DNA of 64,000 nucleotides from Thinopyrum elongatum. Its lineage: Eukaryota > Streptophyta > Magnoliopsida > Poales > Poaceae. The stretch spans positions 9,071,570-9,135,569 of the forward strand of contig CM022301.1 of the NCBI GenBank assembly GCA_011799875.1. The letters run 5' to 3'. Shown piece by piece: positions 37,114 through 48,907 of the stretch. The translations under genes and the position numbers were made by a program. Each line of letters starts with the position of its first letter. The first letter of the stretch is position 1. A model generated the notes under the pieces. The model was not told the DNA's origin. It did no database searches and saw nothing but the letters and a program-made list of their open reading frames with translations.

Positions 37114-37118
37114 TTTGC

Positions 37119-38177
37119 ATATGAAGGACACTGTCGGATGATAATTCAACAAAGGATCTGACGGTCCATAACAGGGCTGATGTGAGCATCAGCACACGAT
37201 CAGAGGACGAAACAAAGCAAGGGCTTTGGATTATAGAAACAACTGACTAATTCAAAGCTCAAAGGCAAAGGAATTAAGATTTCCAATTCAAGGGATCAGG
37301 AGCAAGCGCTCTGATTAAGGATGGGTAAGTCGAGTAGGCTTAGGGGAATAATCGATGGTAATTAGATTGGTCGAGATCCAGCTCATGTTTAAAATGATGC
37401 CTGAGCCGGAAGGATGAATTCTAGGATCTAATTGAGGATTGCGAGCATTCGCAACATATTGAATCAATAATATCAAAATGACGGTGTCAAAGGATACTAA
37501 TGAATATTGCCAGACGTATGGGAAGCATCCATAATGCAAGCAGACAAGTATTTGCAGAGGAATAAGCTGCTACGGATTTTCGGGTGATCGAATAGTATTT
37601 CAATGTATCTTGTGAATCATATGAAAAAAAGGGGGAAGAACGGATACTCGGTAAGTGCGAGGAATTATCCGTAGGGGGTTTTCATGAGGCAAGAACTGCA
37701 AGGCAGTAACCTCAAGGATTGTCGGAACAACGAAGAGCAGTTCGGGGCATCTTGTAATAACACGACCAAAGGGGATTGAATGTCAGAGTGGCAAGGGTAT
37801 GTCGTTATCCATAAGGATATAACAGCGGTATGGAATTTGCAAAGACGGTGGACTCAGGTGTCTCAGGAAAACATCGAATAGCATCTTCGGAATCTTCTGG
37901 TGAAGCAGTCGATCATCTGGAATGAACAGGCTCTCCGGCAGGAAGTGGTATCGAGAACCGAGAGTTATAATTACTAAAATCATTTAACCCGAATAGAAGA
38001 GAGATCAGAATCCCAGAGTAAAGATCGAAGAGTAAAAGATCCTAATACCACCCAATGGCGATGTGGGCCCGTAAGACACACAGCCATGTTAGTAAAAGTT
38101 TTGCAATGTCTAGACTCGACTTCGGTCAAGGAGTGTGGAAGGGGGGTTCCTACAGGCAGTTGGCTCTGATACCAACT
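37119..38177 (-). mobile_element. Interior and leader of second long-LTR element, with primer-binding site
   Basis: Non-coding DNA ending in the primer-binding site TGGTATCAGAGCC (minus strand, 38174-38162), 3 nt from the LTR at 38178. The last 192 bp (37986-38177) match the leader of the first long-LTR element (7315-7508) at about 85% by eye. The rest (37119-37985) shows no gag and no match I can see. Confidence 0.75.
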
Positions 38178-41100
38178 TGTGACGCCCTCGATTTGACCGT
38201 ACACTACTCATACATGCAAATGTGTACGATCAAGATCAAGGACTCACGGAAAGATATCACACCACAACTCTAGACACAAATTGAAATAATACAAGCTTTA
38301 TATTACAAGCCAGGGGCCTCGAGGGCTCGAATACATAAGCTCGGATGCACAAGAGTCAGCGGAAGCAATAATATCTGAGTACAGACATAAGTTAAACAAG
38401 GTTGCCTTAAGAAGGCTAGCACAAAAGTAGCAACGATCGAAAAGGCAAGGCCTCCTGCTTGGGATCCTCCTAACTACTCCTGGTTGTCGGCAGCCTGCAC
38501 ATAGTAGTAGGCACCCTCGGTGTAGTAGGGGTCATCGTCGACAGTGGCGTCTGGCTCCTGGGCTCCAACATCTGGTTGCGACATCCGAGAAGAATGGAAA
38601 AGGGGGAAAAGAGGGAGCAAAGCAATCGTGAGTACTCATCCAAAGTACTCGCAAGCAAGGATCTACACTACATATGCATTGGTATCAATGAAAAGGGTAG
38701 TATCTGTGGACTGAACTGCAGAATGCCAGAATAAGAGCGGGATAGCTAGTCCTATCGAAGACTACGCTTCTGGCAGCCTCCATCTTAAAGCATACAGGAG
38801 AGATGAGCTGGTAAGTTCACCAAGTATCATCGTATAGCATAATCCTACCCGACGATCCTCTCCTCGTCGCCCTGTGAGAGAGCGATCACCGGGTTGTATC
38901 TGGCACTTGAAAGGGTGTGTTTTATTAAGTATCTGGTTCTAGTTGTCATAAGGTCGAGGTACAACTCCGGGTCGTCCTTTTACCGAGGGACACGGCTATT
39001 TGAATAGATAAACTTCCCTGCAGGGGTGCACCACATTACCCAACACGCTCGATCCCTCTGGCCGGGCACACTTTCCTGGGTCATACCCGGCCTCGGAAGA
39101 TCAACACGTTGCAGCCCTACCTAGGCCTAACAGAGAGGTCAGCACGCCGGTCTAAATCCTATGCGCGTAGGGGTTTGGGCCCATCGCCCATTGCACACCT
39201 GCATGTTGCGTGGGCGGCCGGTGAGCAGACCTAGCAACCTCCATTACAAAGGAAGTCGCGTTACGCGGTCCAACCCGGTGCGCACCGCTCAGTCGCTGAC
39301 GTCTAGGAGGCTTCGGCTGATACCACGACGTCGAGTGCCCATCACTGTTCCCGCGTGGTGGTTAGTGCGTATAGGCTCATAGTCAGACTCAGATCAAATA
39401 CCCAATCTCGTTAAGCGTGTTAAATGATATAACCGCGGACGCCGACCAGGACCAGGCCCACCTGTCTCCTAGGTGGTCACAACCTGCCCTGTCGCTCCAC
39501 CACAAAGTAACACTCGGGGGGCCGTCGGGAACCCAGGCCCACCACTACCTGGATGGAACCACCTGCCCCTTCAGTCCCCATCTCCGAACAGAAATATAAG
39601 TATGTAATAGTATATAATATAAACCCGTGATCACCTCCCGAAGTAATCACGGCCCAGTAGTATAGCATGGCAGACGGACAAGAGCGTAGGGCCACTGATG
39701 TAATTCTAGCAACCTATACTAAGCATTTAGGATTGCAGGTAAGGTATCATCAGTAGTAGCAAAGACAGGCTATGCAGCAGAATAGGATTAACCGAAATCA
39801 GTAACATGCTACACTACTCTAATGCAAGCAGTAGAGAGAAGGAATAGGCGATATCAGGTTGATCAGGGGGGGGGGGGCTTGCCTGGAAGCTCGGCAGAGA
39901 AGGATGGGTCGTCAACCCCGTAGTCGATCGGGGCAGCAGTGGCGTCAGTCTCGTAGTCTACCGGAGAAGAAGAGGGGGGAAGAAACAGTAAATATGGAGC
40001 AAACATAGCATCACAAAATATAACAAGGCAATACGCGATGCCAGGGGTGATCTAACGCAGGGATAGGTGATACCGGCGAAGGGGAAAAACATCCGGGAAA
40101 GTATCCCCGGAGTTTGCCATTTTCGGACAGATGAAACGGATGGGATGGATCCAAGTTCGCTATGCTAGAGGCACATCACAGATGAACGGCTGGCATATTC
40201 GGATTCATTGTATTTTTCTGATCATTTTTCATGTATAAATTATTTCGATCCGAGTTACGGTTTATCTCCTATGATTTTCCAAAGTTTAAAAGATTTTCTG
40301 AAATTTTTGAAATTAAATTAATTCGAAAATTAAACAGTAAAAGCTATAGGCACCCAAAAGTGTACCCAGCTAGAGTGCACCTATGGCTGACAGTGGGCCA
40401 GGGAGGGTCGAGTCAGTAGTGTTGACTCAGTCAACATTTGACTGGTCAAAGTGTGAATAGTAAAGATGGGTCCCGGCTGTCATAGACTTAGGCACTTTTA
40501 ATTTAATTTATCATTTTAATTTACAGGGGGGTCCACATGTCATATGTACATAAGCTACTAATTAACTAGTACTAACCTATCCTAACACTAACAAGGCCGG
40601 TCCTAGCACACACGTATGCACACACACAACACACACACTCACGCACACACAGAAGCACAGCTCGGCCATGGCCATGGCCGGCCGTAGCAACGGAGGCAGC
40701 GAGCGGCCGCATCGACGGACAGTAGCGGCAGCAGCTTAGCAGGAGGAGCAGCAGAGCGCTAGCAGCGGCAACTGGGCAGAGCAAGCAGCAGCAACGGCGG
40801 CAGTAGCTGCGGTGCAAATAGCAGCAGCTGTTGGAGGCAGCAACGGCAGTAGACAGGAGCAGCAGCAACAAGCAAGGCAACAGTGGCAGTATCAATTAGC
40901 GGCAGCAACAGGGGGTAGTAGCAGCACACACGCAGCGGGCATGGCAATGGCCAGAGGCAAGTGCGGGCTCGCGCGAGCGGCTGTGGACGTGCGCGCCGGC
41001 GAGGCGCAAGTGCGTGGGGCGCGGTTGGGCATCCACGTGCGGTCAGGGGCTTAGGCTGGAGCAGCACGGGCATACGGGCGTGACCACGGGCACGGACGGG

Positions 41101-42106
41101 CCAAACTCCGGCCATGGCGACTGGTCCTCGTGGGGCGACGTCTACGGCGACAGATCGAGGGGGGAAAGCGGGGGAATCGGGAGATGAGCTCACCGCGAGG
41201 TCGATGGCGAGGTCGGGGAGGCCGGGGACGGACCGGAGTGGTGGAAATCGACGGCGGTGACGACGACGTGCATGGCGAAGACGAACTCGATGGCGAGCGT
41301 ACGGGCCTTCCCGGCTCGTTCCAACGCATGTAGGCGAAGGAGACGATGACGAGGGAGATCCTGGACATCTCGGCTCGACGGGGGAAGGCTGGTGACCGCG
41401 GGATCGACGAGGCGACGGCGACGGGAGTGCTCGGCTCCGCGCGGGAAAGAAGAAAAAGCGGCCCGGAGGGGAATAGCACGGGTTCTAGGGTTTGGCCGAG
41501 AGGGGGGCGGCATCAATTAGGCAACGGGGGGGTCGGGATGGTCGCCACGAGACCGGGGCGCCATGGGATGGCCACCACGATCCCCCTCGGCTCCTGTAGC
41601 GAGGAGGCAGATGAGTGGGGTGTGGGTTGGGCTTCTCCCAGGCCACATGGGCCTCTTTTATTTGTTTCCTTTTCTATTTTTCTATCTCTTTACTGTTTTG
41701 CACTTTATTTTAATATAAATATGAATTTTGTTAAACGTGAGACTTGTCTCAAAAATACTTGGCAATAATATGGACTGCCACCAAAATTTTGGGGGCTATA
41801 TGAACTCATTTAAATTGGATTTGAATTTAAATGGGTCTTTTTAGGTGTTCCTGGTTTAGTTTTAAATAGGTTATGGCCACTTTAAATATTCAAAAGTGGT
41901 TGGTTTCTACATAAAAACTAGTTAGTGAATATCTTTAACCCAACGAACATTTTCCATCTACTATTTGAAGAATTAATTATTTGACTTGTATTTTGAATTT
42001 GAATCTGACTGGGTTTGGATCAAAGTGAAGTTTAGGAAATTTAATTGTGATGACATGGCATCTTTAGTAGAGGGTTACTGTAGCTTAATTACCCGGGCGT
42101 CATACA
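38178..42106 (-). repeat. 5' LTR of second long-LTR element
   Basis: 3929 bp, plus strand TGTGACGCCC to GCGTCATACA. Shares its general layout with the LTRs at 146 and 7509: a start with conserved blocks, a GC-rich middle (here about 40670-41640, with CAG/GCA-rich triplet repeats at 40720-40930) and an AT-rich end. Overall sequence is much more diverged than between the two LTRs of one element. Confidence 0.88.
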
Positions 42107-42567
42107 AGACAAGATTCATAATTGTTCTCACATAAAGCCTACTGTACTCTATCATTTCCACAATTTATATCACTTAATATAAGCTATGGAAATGCTAAAA
42201 CAAGCAAACTATGCAAACAAGGCAGATTCTGTAAAAAACAAAACAGTCTGTAATGATCTGAACAACCACCATCTTCTGCGACTCCAAAAATTCTGAAAAA
42301 TCAGGACAATGTGGGAATTTTGTATATCAATCATGTCTAAAAATTTCAGAAGCTTTTGACCCTCTGGTGAGTTTTGAGAATTTCTGCACTGGGCACAAAA
42401 GTTTCTGTTTTTGCACAGAATCAAGTCAACTATGATCCACACTATCCCAAAGGCTTTACTTGGCACATGTGAACACACAAAAACAGTAGGTAAAAGTGTT
42501 GGGTTGTCTCCCAACAATCACTTTACTTTAATGCCTTTCAAGCTAGGCATGATGATTTCAATGATGC
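42107..42567 (-). mobile_element. Sabrina-like interior, downstream of the ORF
   Basis: Non-coding DNA resuming after the nested insertion. It is similar to the block at about 16830-17100 (shared pieces such as ACAGTCTGT and TCAAAATTTC-like stretches), so it belongs to the same degenerate repeat series. Confidence 0.6.
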
Positions 42568-43437
42568 TCACATAAAAGATAAAGATTGAAACACAAAGAG
42601 AGCATCATAAAGCATATGACTAGCACATTTAAGCCTAACCCAGTTCCTATGCATAGGGATTTTGTAAGCAAACAACTTATGAGAGCAAGAATCAACTAGA
42701 ATAGAAAGGCAAAACAAGTATGACTTCAAAACTTTCAACACATAGAGAGGAAACATGATATTAGTGCAATAAGTAGAAGCATATGATCCTCTCTGATAAT
42801 AATTTTCAGTAGCATCATGAATGAATTCAACAATATAACTATCACATGAAGCATTCTTTTCATGATCCACAAGCATGGAAAATTTATTACTCTCCACACA
42901 AGAAAATTTCTCCTCATCAATAGTGGTGGGAGCAAACTCAACAAAATAACTATCATGAGAAACTTGATTGACATAATCAAATTGAACATAAAAATCATGA
43001 TGACAAGTTTCATGATTATCATTATTCTTTATAGCATACATGTCATCACAATAATCATCATAAATAGGAGGCATGCTTTCATCATAACAAATTTCCACAT
43101 CAAATCTTGGGGGACTAAAAATATCATCTTCATCAAACATAGCATCCCTAAACTTGTGGCTTTCCATATCATTAGCATCATGGATGTTCATAGAAAGTAT
43201 ACTAACAACATTGCAATCATGCTCATCATTCAAATTAAACATTTTATAGAATTCCTCTTCTATCAATTTAGCACAATTTTCTGAATCCTTATTTTCAAGA
43301 AAGACATCATAAAGGTAAAGCATCTCATGCAACTTCAATTCCATTTTTTTGTAGTTTTCTTTTGATAAAACCAAACTAGTGAGAAACAAGAAACTAAAAG
43401 ATTCAATTGCAAGATCTAAAGATATACCTTCAAGCAC
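42568..43437 (-). CDS. Sabrina-type ORF of unknown function
   Basis: An uninterrupted frame from the stop codon at 43440-43438 to a stop at 42568. It begins only a few bases after the primer-binding site. The first codon of the open stretch is GTG; the first ATG is at 43344 (MELKLHEMLYLYDVF), giving 258 residues. The protein is rich in Asp, Glu, Tyr, Cys and His (for example PPIYDDYCDDMYAI and NHETCHHDF) and contains near-repeats VSHDSYFVEFAPTT and CDSYIVEFIHDAT. I see no zinc knuckle, protease or membrane-spanning segment. Its intact length in an otherwise non-coding element suggests that it was translated when the element was active. It is not recognisable gag. A perfect splice-donor sequence (AG/GTGAGT, 43443-43436) overlaps its start, so it could lie in an intron of the element transcript. 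Confidence 0.6.
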   Translation of the reverse strand: MLEGISLDLAIESFSFLFLTSLVLSKENYKKMELKLHEMLYLYDVFLENKDSENCAKLIEEEFYKMFNLNDEHDCNVVSILSMNIHDANDMESHKFRDAMFDEDDIFSPPRFDVEICYDESMPPIYDDYCDDMYAIKNNDNHETCHHDFYVQFDYVNQVSHDSYFVEFAPTTIDEEKFSCVESNKFSMLVDHEKNASCDSYIVEFIHDATENYYQRGSYASTYCTNIMFPLYVLKVLKSYLFCLSILVDSCSHKLFAYKIPMHRNWVRLKCASHMLYDALFVFQSLSFM

Positions 43438-43440
43438 TCA

Positions 43441-43460
43441 CCTCCCCGGCAACGGCGCCA
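43441..43460 (-). promoter_or_regulatory. Primer-binding site of Sabrina-like element
   Basis: The minus strand reads TGGCGCCGTTGCCGGGGAGG, 10 bp from the LTR start at 43471. This type of site (Asp tRNA) is characteristic of Athila-group gypsy elements. Confidence 0.85.
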
Positions 43461-43470
43461 GAAAAAAGCT

Positions 43471-45087
43471 TGATGTCTACTACACAACTTGTTCTTGTAG
43501 ACACGTGTTGGGCCTCCAAGCGCAGAGTTTTGTAGGACAGTAGCAATTTTCCCTCAAGTGGATGACCTAAGGTTTATCAATCCGTGGGAGGCGTAGGATG
43601 AAGATAGTCTCTCTCAAGCAACACTGCAACCAAATAACAAAGAGTCTCTTGTGTCCCCAACACACCCAATACAATGGTAAATTGTATAGGTGCACTAGTT
43701 TGACGAAGAGATGGTAATAAAAGTGTAGTATGGATAGTAGAAATATATTTTTATAATCTGAATAAATAAAAATAGCAAGGTAACAAATGATAAAAGTGAG
43801 CACAAATGGTATTGCAATGATAGGAAATGAGGCCTAGGACACATACTTTCACTAGTGCAATCTCTCAACAATGCTAACATAGTTGGATCATATGATTATC
43901 CCTCAAAGTGCAATAAGGAATCACTCCCAAGCTCCTATTAGCGGAGAACATAAGATAGAAATTGTTTGTAGGGTATGAAACCACCTCAAAGCTATTATTT
44001 CCGATCGATCTATTGGGCTATTCCTATAAGTGTCACAAACAGCCCTAGAGTTCATACTAAAATAGCACCATATGATACACATCAACCAACTCTAATGTCA
44101 CCTAGATACTCCAATGTCACCACAAGTATCCGTGAGTTGATTCTACGATATGCATCAAACAACTTCATGATCATAATATTCAATCCACACAAAGAACTAC
44201 AAGGAGACCCCAAAGTTTCTATCGGAGAAAAGATAATGAAAACGTGCATCAACCCCTATGCATAGATTACCCCAATGTCACCTCGGGAATCCGCAAGTTG
44301 AGTGCCATAACATACATCAAGTGAATCAATATGATACCCCATTGTCACCTCGAGTACTCATTATGCAAGACATACATCATGTGTTCCCAAATCTGAATAT
44401 TTAATCCGACAATAACAAAACTTCAAAGGGAAAAGATTTAATTCATCACAGCAAGGATAGAGAGGGGTGAAACAGCATATGATCCATCTATATTAAAAAA
44501 GCTCATGATACATCAAGATCGTGACATCTCAAGATTACAAGAGAGAGAGATCAAACAAATAGCTACTAGTACATACCCCTAGCCTCGAGGGTGGACTATT
44601 CCCTCCTCATCATGGTGGCCCCCGGGATGATGAAGATGGCCTCCGGTGATGATTTCCCCCTCCAGCAGGGTGCCGGAACGTGCTCCAGATTGGTTTTTCG
44701 AGGATACAGAGGCATTGGTTTCTGGGGGTTTCTCTATTTATAGGATTTTTGGCGTTGGTTTCATGCGAAGGGGGGCTACGAGTGGCCCACATGGCACCAG
44801 CATGCTCCGCACCCCTGGGGCGCGCCCAGGTGCCATGTGGCCACCTCGTGGCTCTTTTGTTACTTCCACGAAGCTTCGGAGGTCTCTTTTGGTCCAAAAA
44901 AAATCGTCAAAAAGTTTCGTCCAATTCCGAGAACTTTTATTTCTGCACAAAAATAACACCACGGTAGTTCTGCTGAAAATAGCGTCAGTCCGGGTTAGTA
45001 CTAATCAAATCATACCAAAACAATATAGAATTGTGATAAACATGGCATGAATACTTCATAAATTATAGATACGTTGGAGACATATCA
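43471..45087 (-). repeat. 5' LTR of Sabrina-like element
   Basis: 1617 bp partner of 13279-14929, next to the primer-binding site. Followed by the CTCCA duplication (45088-45092). Confidence 0.88.
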
Positions 45088-45092
45088 CTCCA

Positions 45093-45302
45093 CACCATCT
45101 TCCAATGTAGTATGCCTATTTTGTGAGGGCTGCCTCTCCATTCGGGAGCTGCTTCAACCTAAGCTGGACTTCCTCAATAAACTTCGGATTCACATCATGG
45201 ACATTGATACAATAGATATGGGTAAATCGTGAGTGGCACATGATACTCTGATTATCTGTTTCAAGGTAAGCCAAAGTTAGCATGGTATGATTCAGCCAAA
45301 CA
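45093..45302. other. Flanking intergenic DNA
   Basis: Sequence continuous with 13202-13278 before the Sabrina-like insertion. No gene, LTR end or repeat recognised. Confidence 0.5.
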
Positions 45303-45314
45303 GGTTAGCATGTC

Positions 45315-46637
45315 TGGTTGGAGTGTCCCAGGTTTCCTACCTCCAACGCCCTCCCGTGCCGCCCTCCCCGCGGGCGACCCGGGAGCGCGTCGCCGCCTAG
45401 GGTTCCCCTTCCCCGCCGCCACTTCCCCAGCCGTCGCCAACGAGTGCCATTGGGAAAAGCCCTTGTAGTGTTGGCGGTAGCGGGGATCTCCTTCCAAGGC
45501 GTGCGGGATGGGGCCTCCTCTCTTCAGCGCGGTAGGGCGTCGCGACATCCCCTTCCCTCGGTCCCTTCCCTTGATGTGCTTGCTGGCAGGCATCCCCATG
45601 GCACGGTGGCTCTGATGAGCCCCTGGAGTGGACGCTGGCCTTGGTGACAGATCTGGGATTATATGTCCAGATCCGATGAGGGATGGAGGCGGTTGGGTTG
45701 GGTGTGGTCGACGGCCCCACGGGATGGTGGTGGTGATGCAACTGGTAGCCTAGCTGCGCCGGTGAGATGTGGTAGGCACGCCAGGTGCACTGGCTAGGGC
45801 GTGGAGGCGCTTGGTCCTGTGGTGGTTTGGCCCTAGCAATCTTTGTGCGTTATGGCGTCTTTCTTCCAAACATCAACCTCTTCGATCTGGCGGCTGACGC
45901 ATTCCTGTCTTGCCCGTCGGAGATTTATACGGATTGGCGAATGTCGCCCCTGGATATCTAGATCAGAAAGGCTTCGGTAGCGTGTGCTCATATTATCAGC
46001 CAGCACAACTTCAAAAGGGCATGACGCGAAGCTTCACTTTCATATCGGAGTCATGGGACATGTCTAAGTCAAGATTTCCAAGGCATTGATAGAGGTGGAG
46101 AAAGTCATGCCGGCTGTCATTGGAGGTCTTGAAGCGTTGGCGGAAAGGTGTAGTGGATGCGATGCGACTGTGTGCTAGGTGTTTGGTGACTTGCAACAGC
46201 GGCCTCAGCAAGCGGGGGCGGCAGCACTACAGGACTGTAATTTTGGTGGTTCTCCTCAAGTACCGAGTCTTGATTCCCATGGTGAAAACCCATGGTCTGG
46301 CCTTCATTGGTTGTACCTGGCAATGGCCTTGTTGAAGGCATTGTTTTTAGGTGAACTCGCACTTTCTCCAGGGTGATCTTCGATCGGGCAACGACAATGC
46401 TTGTGCGTTGTTTCCTTCTTGGAGATGTTGCTTTTGGAGAACCTCTTTCGTAAGCCGAGTGTTGTCTTTGGTGGTGGTTAGAGTGTTGTTGTTGCTAGTG
46501 ACTGATCACCAGGGCTTTTTTCTTCTTCTTTATTTTTTGGCTGTGTATCCTTGACGTGTTTGGACATCTTGTTGGTACAGAGGCAGGGTGTAATTGGTAT
46601 CTTTGCGATGTTAATATATTCCCGTTCTGGAGAAAAG
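45315..46637 (+). mobile_element. Probable non-autonomous non-LTR (LINE-like) element
   Basis: A 1.3-kb segment with a GC-rich 5' part (CCGCCGCC-type, 45345-45430) and a 3' end reading GGGTGTAATTGGTATCTT ... TTAATATATTC. This resembles the 3' ends of cereal L1-type elements as I remember them. It is flanked by 12-bp direct repeats with one mismatch, GGTTAGCATGTC (45303-45314) and GGTTAGTATGTC (46638-46649), which fit a LINE target duplication. No endonuclease or RT frame is present. The poly(A) tail is short (AGAAAA). The family call is tentative. Confidence 0.45.
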
Positions 46638-46649
46638 GGTTAGTATGTC

Positions 46650-47548
46650 AGAGTACAAGGTCTTACAGGGTACTCAATTCAACAATTTGTAATAGAGCAG
46701 AAGACAATGGAAGCAAGAAAATCCAGACAAAGCTAAACAAGCAAGATGCACCTTGGAAGTAAGAAAATCCAGACAGGAAATTCAAGCTACATGTGTCCTC
46801 TCCATTTTCTGTTTTTAGTTGACTACCATAATGTCATGAGATAAGCCACATAAATGTTCGAAAAAGTTAAACAAGCAAGATGCACCCTGAAAGTACGCCA
46901 ATTTCTTACTCTCCTAGCTCATAACCGAAGGTATGAGTATCACCACACTATCTTACCTAGTCATTGCCAATTAAGACCAATGTTAAAATTATTCAAACAC
47001 CCCATATGGCAAATGTTCCAGTGTGCTATCTGGCAAACCTGATTTGCCAAAAATTGAAGAGAATATATTTGATATGGCTAAAGCAAGAATAACTACTGGG
47101 TCAGGGATGCAGGATAGGAAATGTTATGTTAGAGAGTTGGATTATCTGGTACTGTAGAAATTCTATTTTCCTCTTCCAAATTTCCAAGACACTTTTTTGT
47201 TCAAGTTTTGTCATGGACTCTATTCAATTATCTAAGCGGATATTTTTATCCGTATCACTCCCAGTTTGTAAATTCAACATTATATAAAGTAACTTTTTTT
47301 AAATGAATTACATAAAGTAATCATGGCCATGTTCGTCGCACTGAGGCCAGCAGATAAAAGAAAAAGACTCCACAACTTTGTTGATCTTATATCTAAATGA
47401 TGTACATGTGGGCATGCATGGACAACGATTGTAAATTATGAATCATCTATGCTTGGTCCTGATTCATGAGGTAAATGAGGCATAATGAACAGAGATAACA
47501 CGGTTTACATAACAGAGGCAAAACGTTTGACTGCACATATTCAGGATG
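46650..47548. other. Unassigned intergenic DNA
   Basis: AT-rich with no supported gene. It has a short direct repeat: AAACAAGCAAGATGCACC occurs at about 46736 and 46869. Near 47570-47660 there are three imperfect copies of an element containing AATAAATT...GGTAACCC. Confidence 0.5.
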
Positions 47549-48308
47549 TTACCTCTTGTGGCATGCAATAAATTCTGGTAACCCTAATAAATAAATTCTA
47601 GTAACCCGGGTGTTCATGATGTTACCTTGTGGTAATAAATTTGGGTAACCCAGGTGTTCGCATATCTGAGGCATCAGGTAATCACTTGTCCATTTTTTTT
47701 CTCTTTTCACATATTCTAGGTAATTTGTGTGAATCACAGTTATAACTTGTCTGAACTTATTTTTCCATCTTCGCCCATGGTGGTACCAATTTAGATTCCC
47801 GGGCTCCTCATGAACAGCAATATTAACCACTTCGGAATGCCATGTGTGCATGATATCTCCAACAGGAGAATGCAAATTGTCTCTTCAGTTGCCGTGCATG
47901 CGCCTACTTCACACGATCCTCGCCAATGCACGCTCACCGGATCATCTCCCATGCCTCCCACGCGGTGTCGCACTCCGCAACCTGCAGCATCACGTGATCC
48001 GGAACAGATTGAGAGAGTGCGGCGAACGCCCCTTCGTCCGCAGCCTGACCATATTCACCGGAGCCTTCAGTTGCGGACCAAACACGCAATGGCTTCATTA
48101 GGACCTTCATCTTCATGGCCCATAGTGAGTAGTTCGTGTCCGTCGCATTGGATACTAGAAAGGCACACTCATGGCTCTCGACGGGGTAGCGAGCATGACA
48201 GTGCCGCCGCCGTCTGCTGCAGCAGCCTTCCTGGCCGTCGCCGGCGTGTACTTTTCCGCCGCCGCTGCTGCTCTTCCCATCGCTACTCTTTGGAGATGTA
48301 TCACCCAT
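47549..48308 (-). pseudogene. Decayed copia gag
   Basis: From ATG 48308 (MGDTSPKSSDGKSSS) the minus strand encodes a gag N-terminal region with NYSLWAMKMKVLM, the NYxxW motif shared by copia gag (DUF4219-like) proteins. It continues through SVPDHVMLQVAECDTAWEAW to a stop at 47934. A related frame (ARQLKRQFAF) continues to about 47850. A further open frame, 47875-47549, follows but I do not recognise it. RT and integrase are absent, so the element is truncated. Confidence 0.65.
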
Positions 48309-48370
48309 CGCCGCCGCTGCCAAACTCCTCCGATTGCTACCGCGAAAACGCCCAAGGACCTACACCCCGT

Positions 48371-48383
48371 GGCTCTGATGCCA
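48371..48383 (-). promoter_or_regulatory. Primer-binding site of partial copia element
   Basis: Minus strand TGGCATCAGAGCC, 2 bp inside the LTR beginning at 48386; a Met-tRNA-type site. Confidence 0.75.
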
Positions 48384-48385
48384 AT

Positions 48386-48877
48386 TGTTGGTTTTCAGCG
48401 GTGATCTGGACACAATCTCTCTCTCTCTCTCTCTCAATTTCTATGATGAACACAAGGAAGAGAGGTAGACGAAAACACACACAGAGACAACGAAGTCACG
48501 AGAGAGAGGAGTTTTTTGTGATGTGTTAACCTTGTGTCTTTTCTGCTTTGCTTTTATTTCAACGACTAATAACACTAATTCCACCACGATCCACTTAGAG
48601 TGCGTGCCATCTCACGTACAATGGAAGGTGCCAGATGGCTCGGTACAAATCCTAACAAAACATGGCTGCAGTGTGAACATAGCACACTTCTGGCCCGTAA
48701 CTAGATTAGAAGCCCCGCTGAACAAGAGAGCTGGCTTGTGGGAAAAGCTGGGGAGGAGACGGCTTATGTTTTAAGATGCCAAAAGAACTGGCCCTAGAAC
48801 TCTAGTTGAAATAATCTAACGTGACAATATAAAGAAATTAATCTAAACAGAAATTTGTAACAAGATTAAATCTAACA
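48386..48877 (-). repeat. 5' LTR of partial copia element
   Basis: 492 bp with TG...CA ends (plus strand TGTTGGTTTTCAG to AAATCTAACA). It contains a CT microsatellite at about 48415-48434. The right side adjoins a poly-C run. No second LTR was found to the left, so the element is truncated. Confidence 0.7.
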
Positions 48878-48881
48878 TCCT

Positions 48882-48907
48882 CCCCCCCCCCCCCCCCCCC
48901 CCCCCCC
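48882..48907. repeat. Poly-C run of 26 bases
   Basis: 26 consecutive C, directly beside the copia LTR end. The length may be unreliable in any assembly. Confidence 0.9.

Larger units (their letters stand above)
17470..42106 (-). mobile_element. Second long-LTR gypsy element, internally deleted
   Basis: The right LTR (38178-42106, 3.9 kb) is complete and lies beside a Met-tRNA primer-binding site at 38162-38174, so the element reads leftwards. The left LTR (17470-19995) is truncated on its inner side. CAAGA lies at 17465-17469 and at 42105-42109. The right copy overlaps the LTR's terminal CA, which loss of one CA unit would explain. The interior that is left (19996-20413 and 37119-38177, about 1.5 kb) is non-coding. 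LTRs and leader are clearly related to those of the element at 146-11717 (shared start TGTGACGCCC, shared block order). The copia array lies inside. Confidence 0.85.
13279..45087 (-). mobile_element. Sabrina-like Athila-type gypsy element (with nested insertions)
   Basis: LTRs at 13279-14929 and 43471-45087 begin TGATGTCTACTA and end near ACGTTGGAGAC(G/A)TATCA. They are flanked by a perfect CTCCA duplication (13274-13278, 45088-45092). The primer-binding site TGGCGCCGTTGCCGGGGAGG (43460-43441, minus) is of the Athila/Asp-tRNA kind, and the polypurine tract AAGCTTGGGGATGC lies at 14943-14930. The element therefore reads leftwards. Its own interior is 14930-17469 plus 42107-43470, split by the second long-LTR element. 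I see no gag, RT or integrase in that interior. It holds one ORF of unknown function and long non-coding DNA, so it is non-autonomous. The family name rests on recalled LTR ends. Confidence 0.85.

Noticed and set aside
40572..41768. Several frames in the GC-rich part of the second long LTR
   Set aside because: CAG/GCA triplet repeats and GC bias keep many frames open; no conserved domain.
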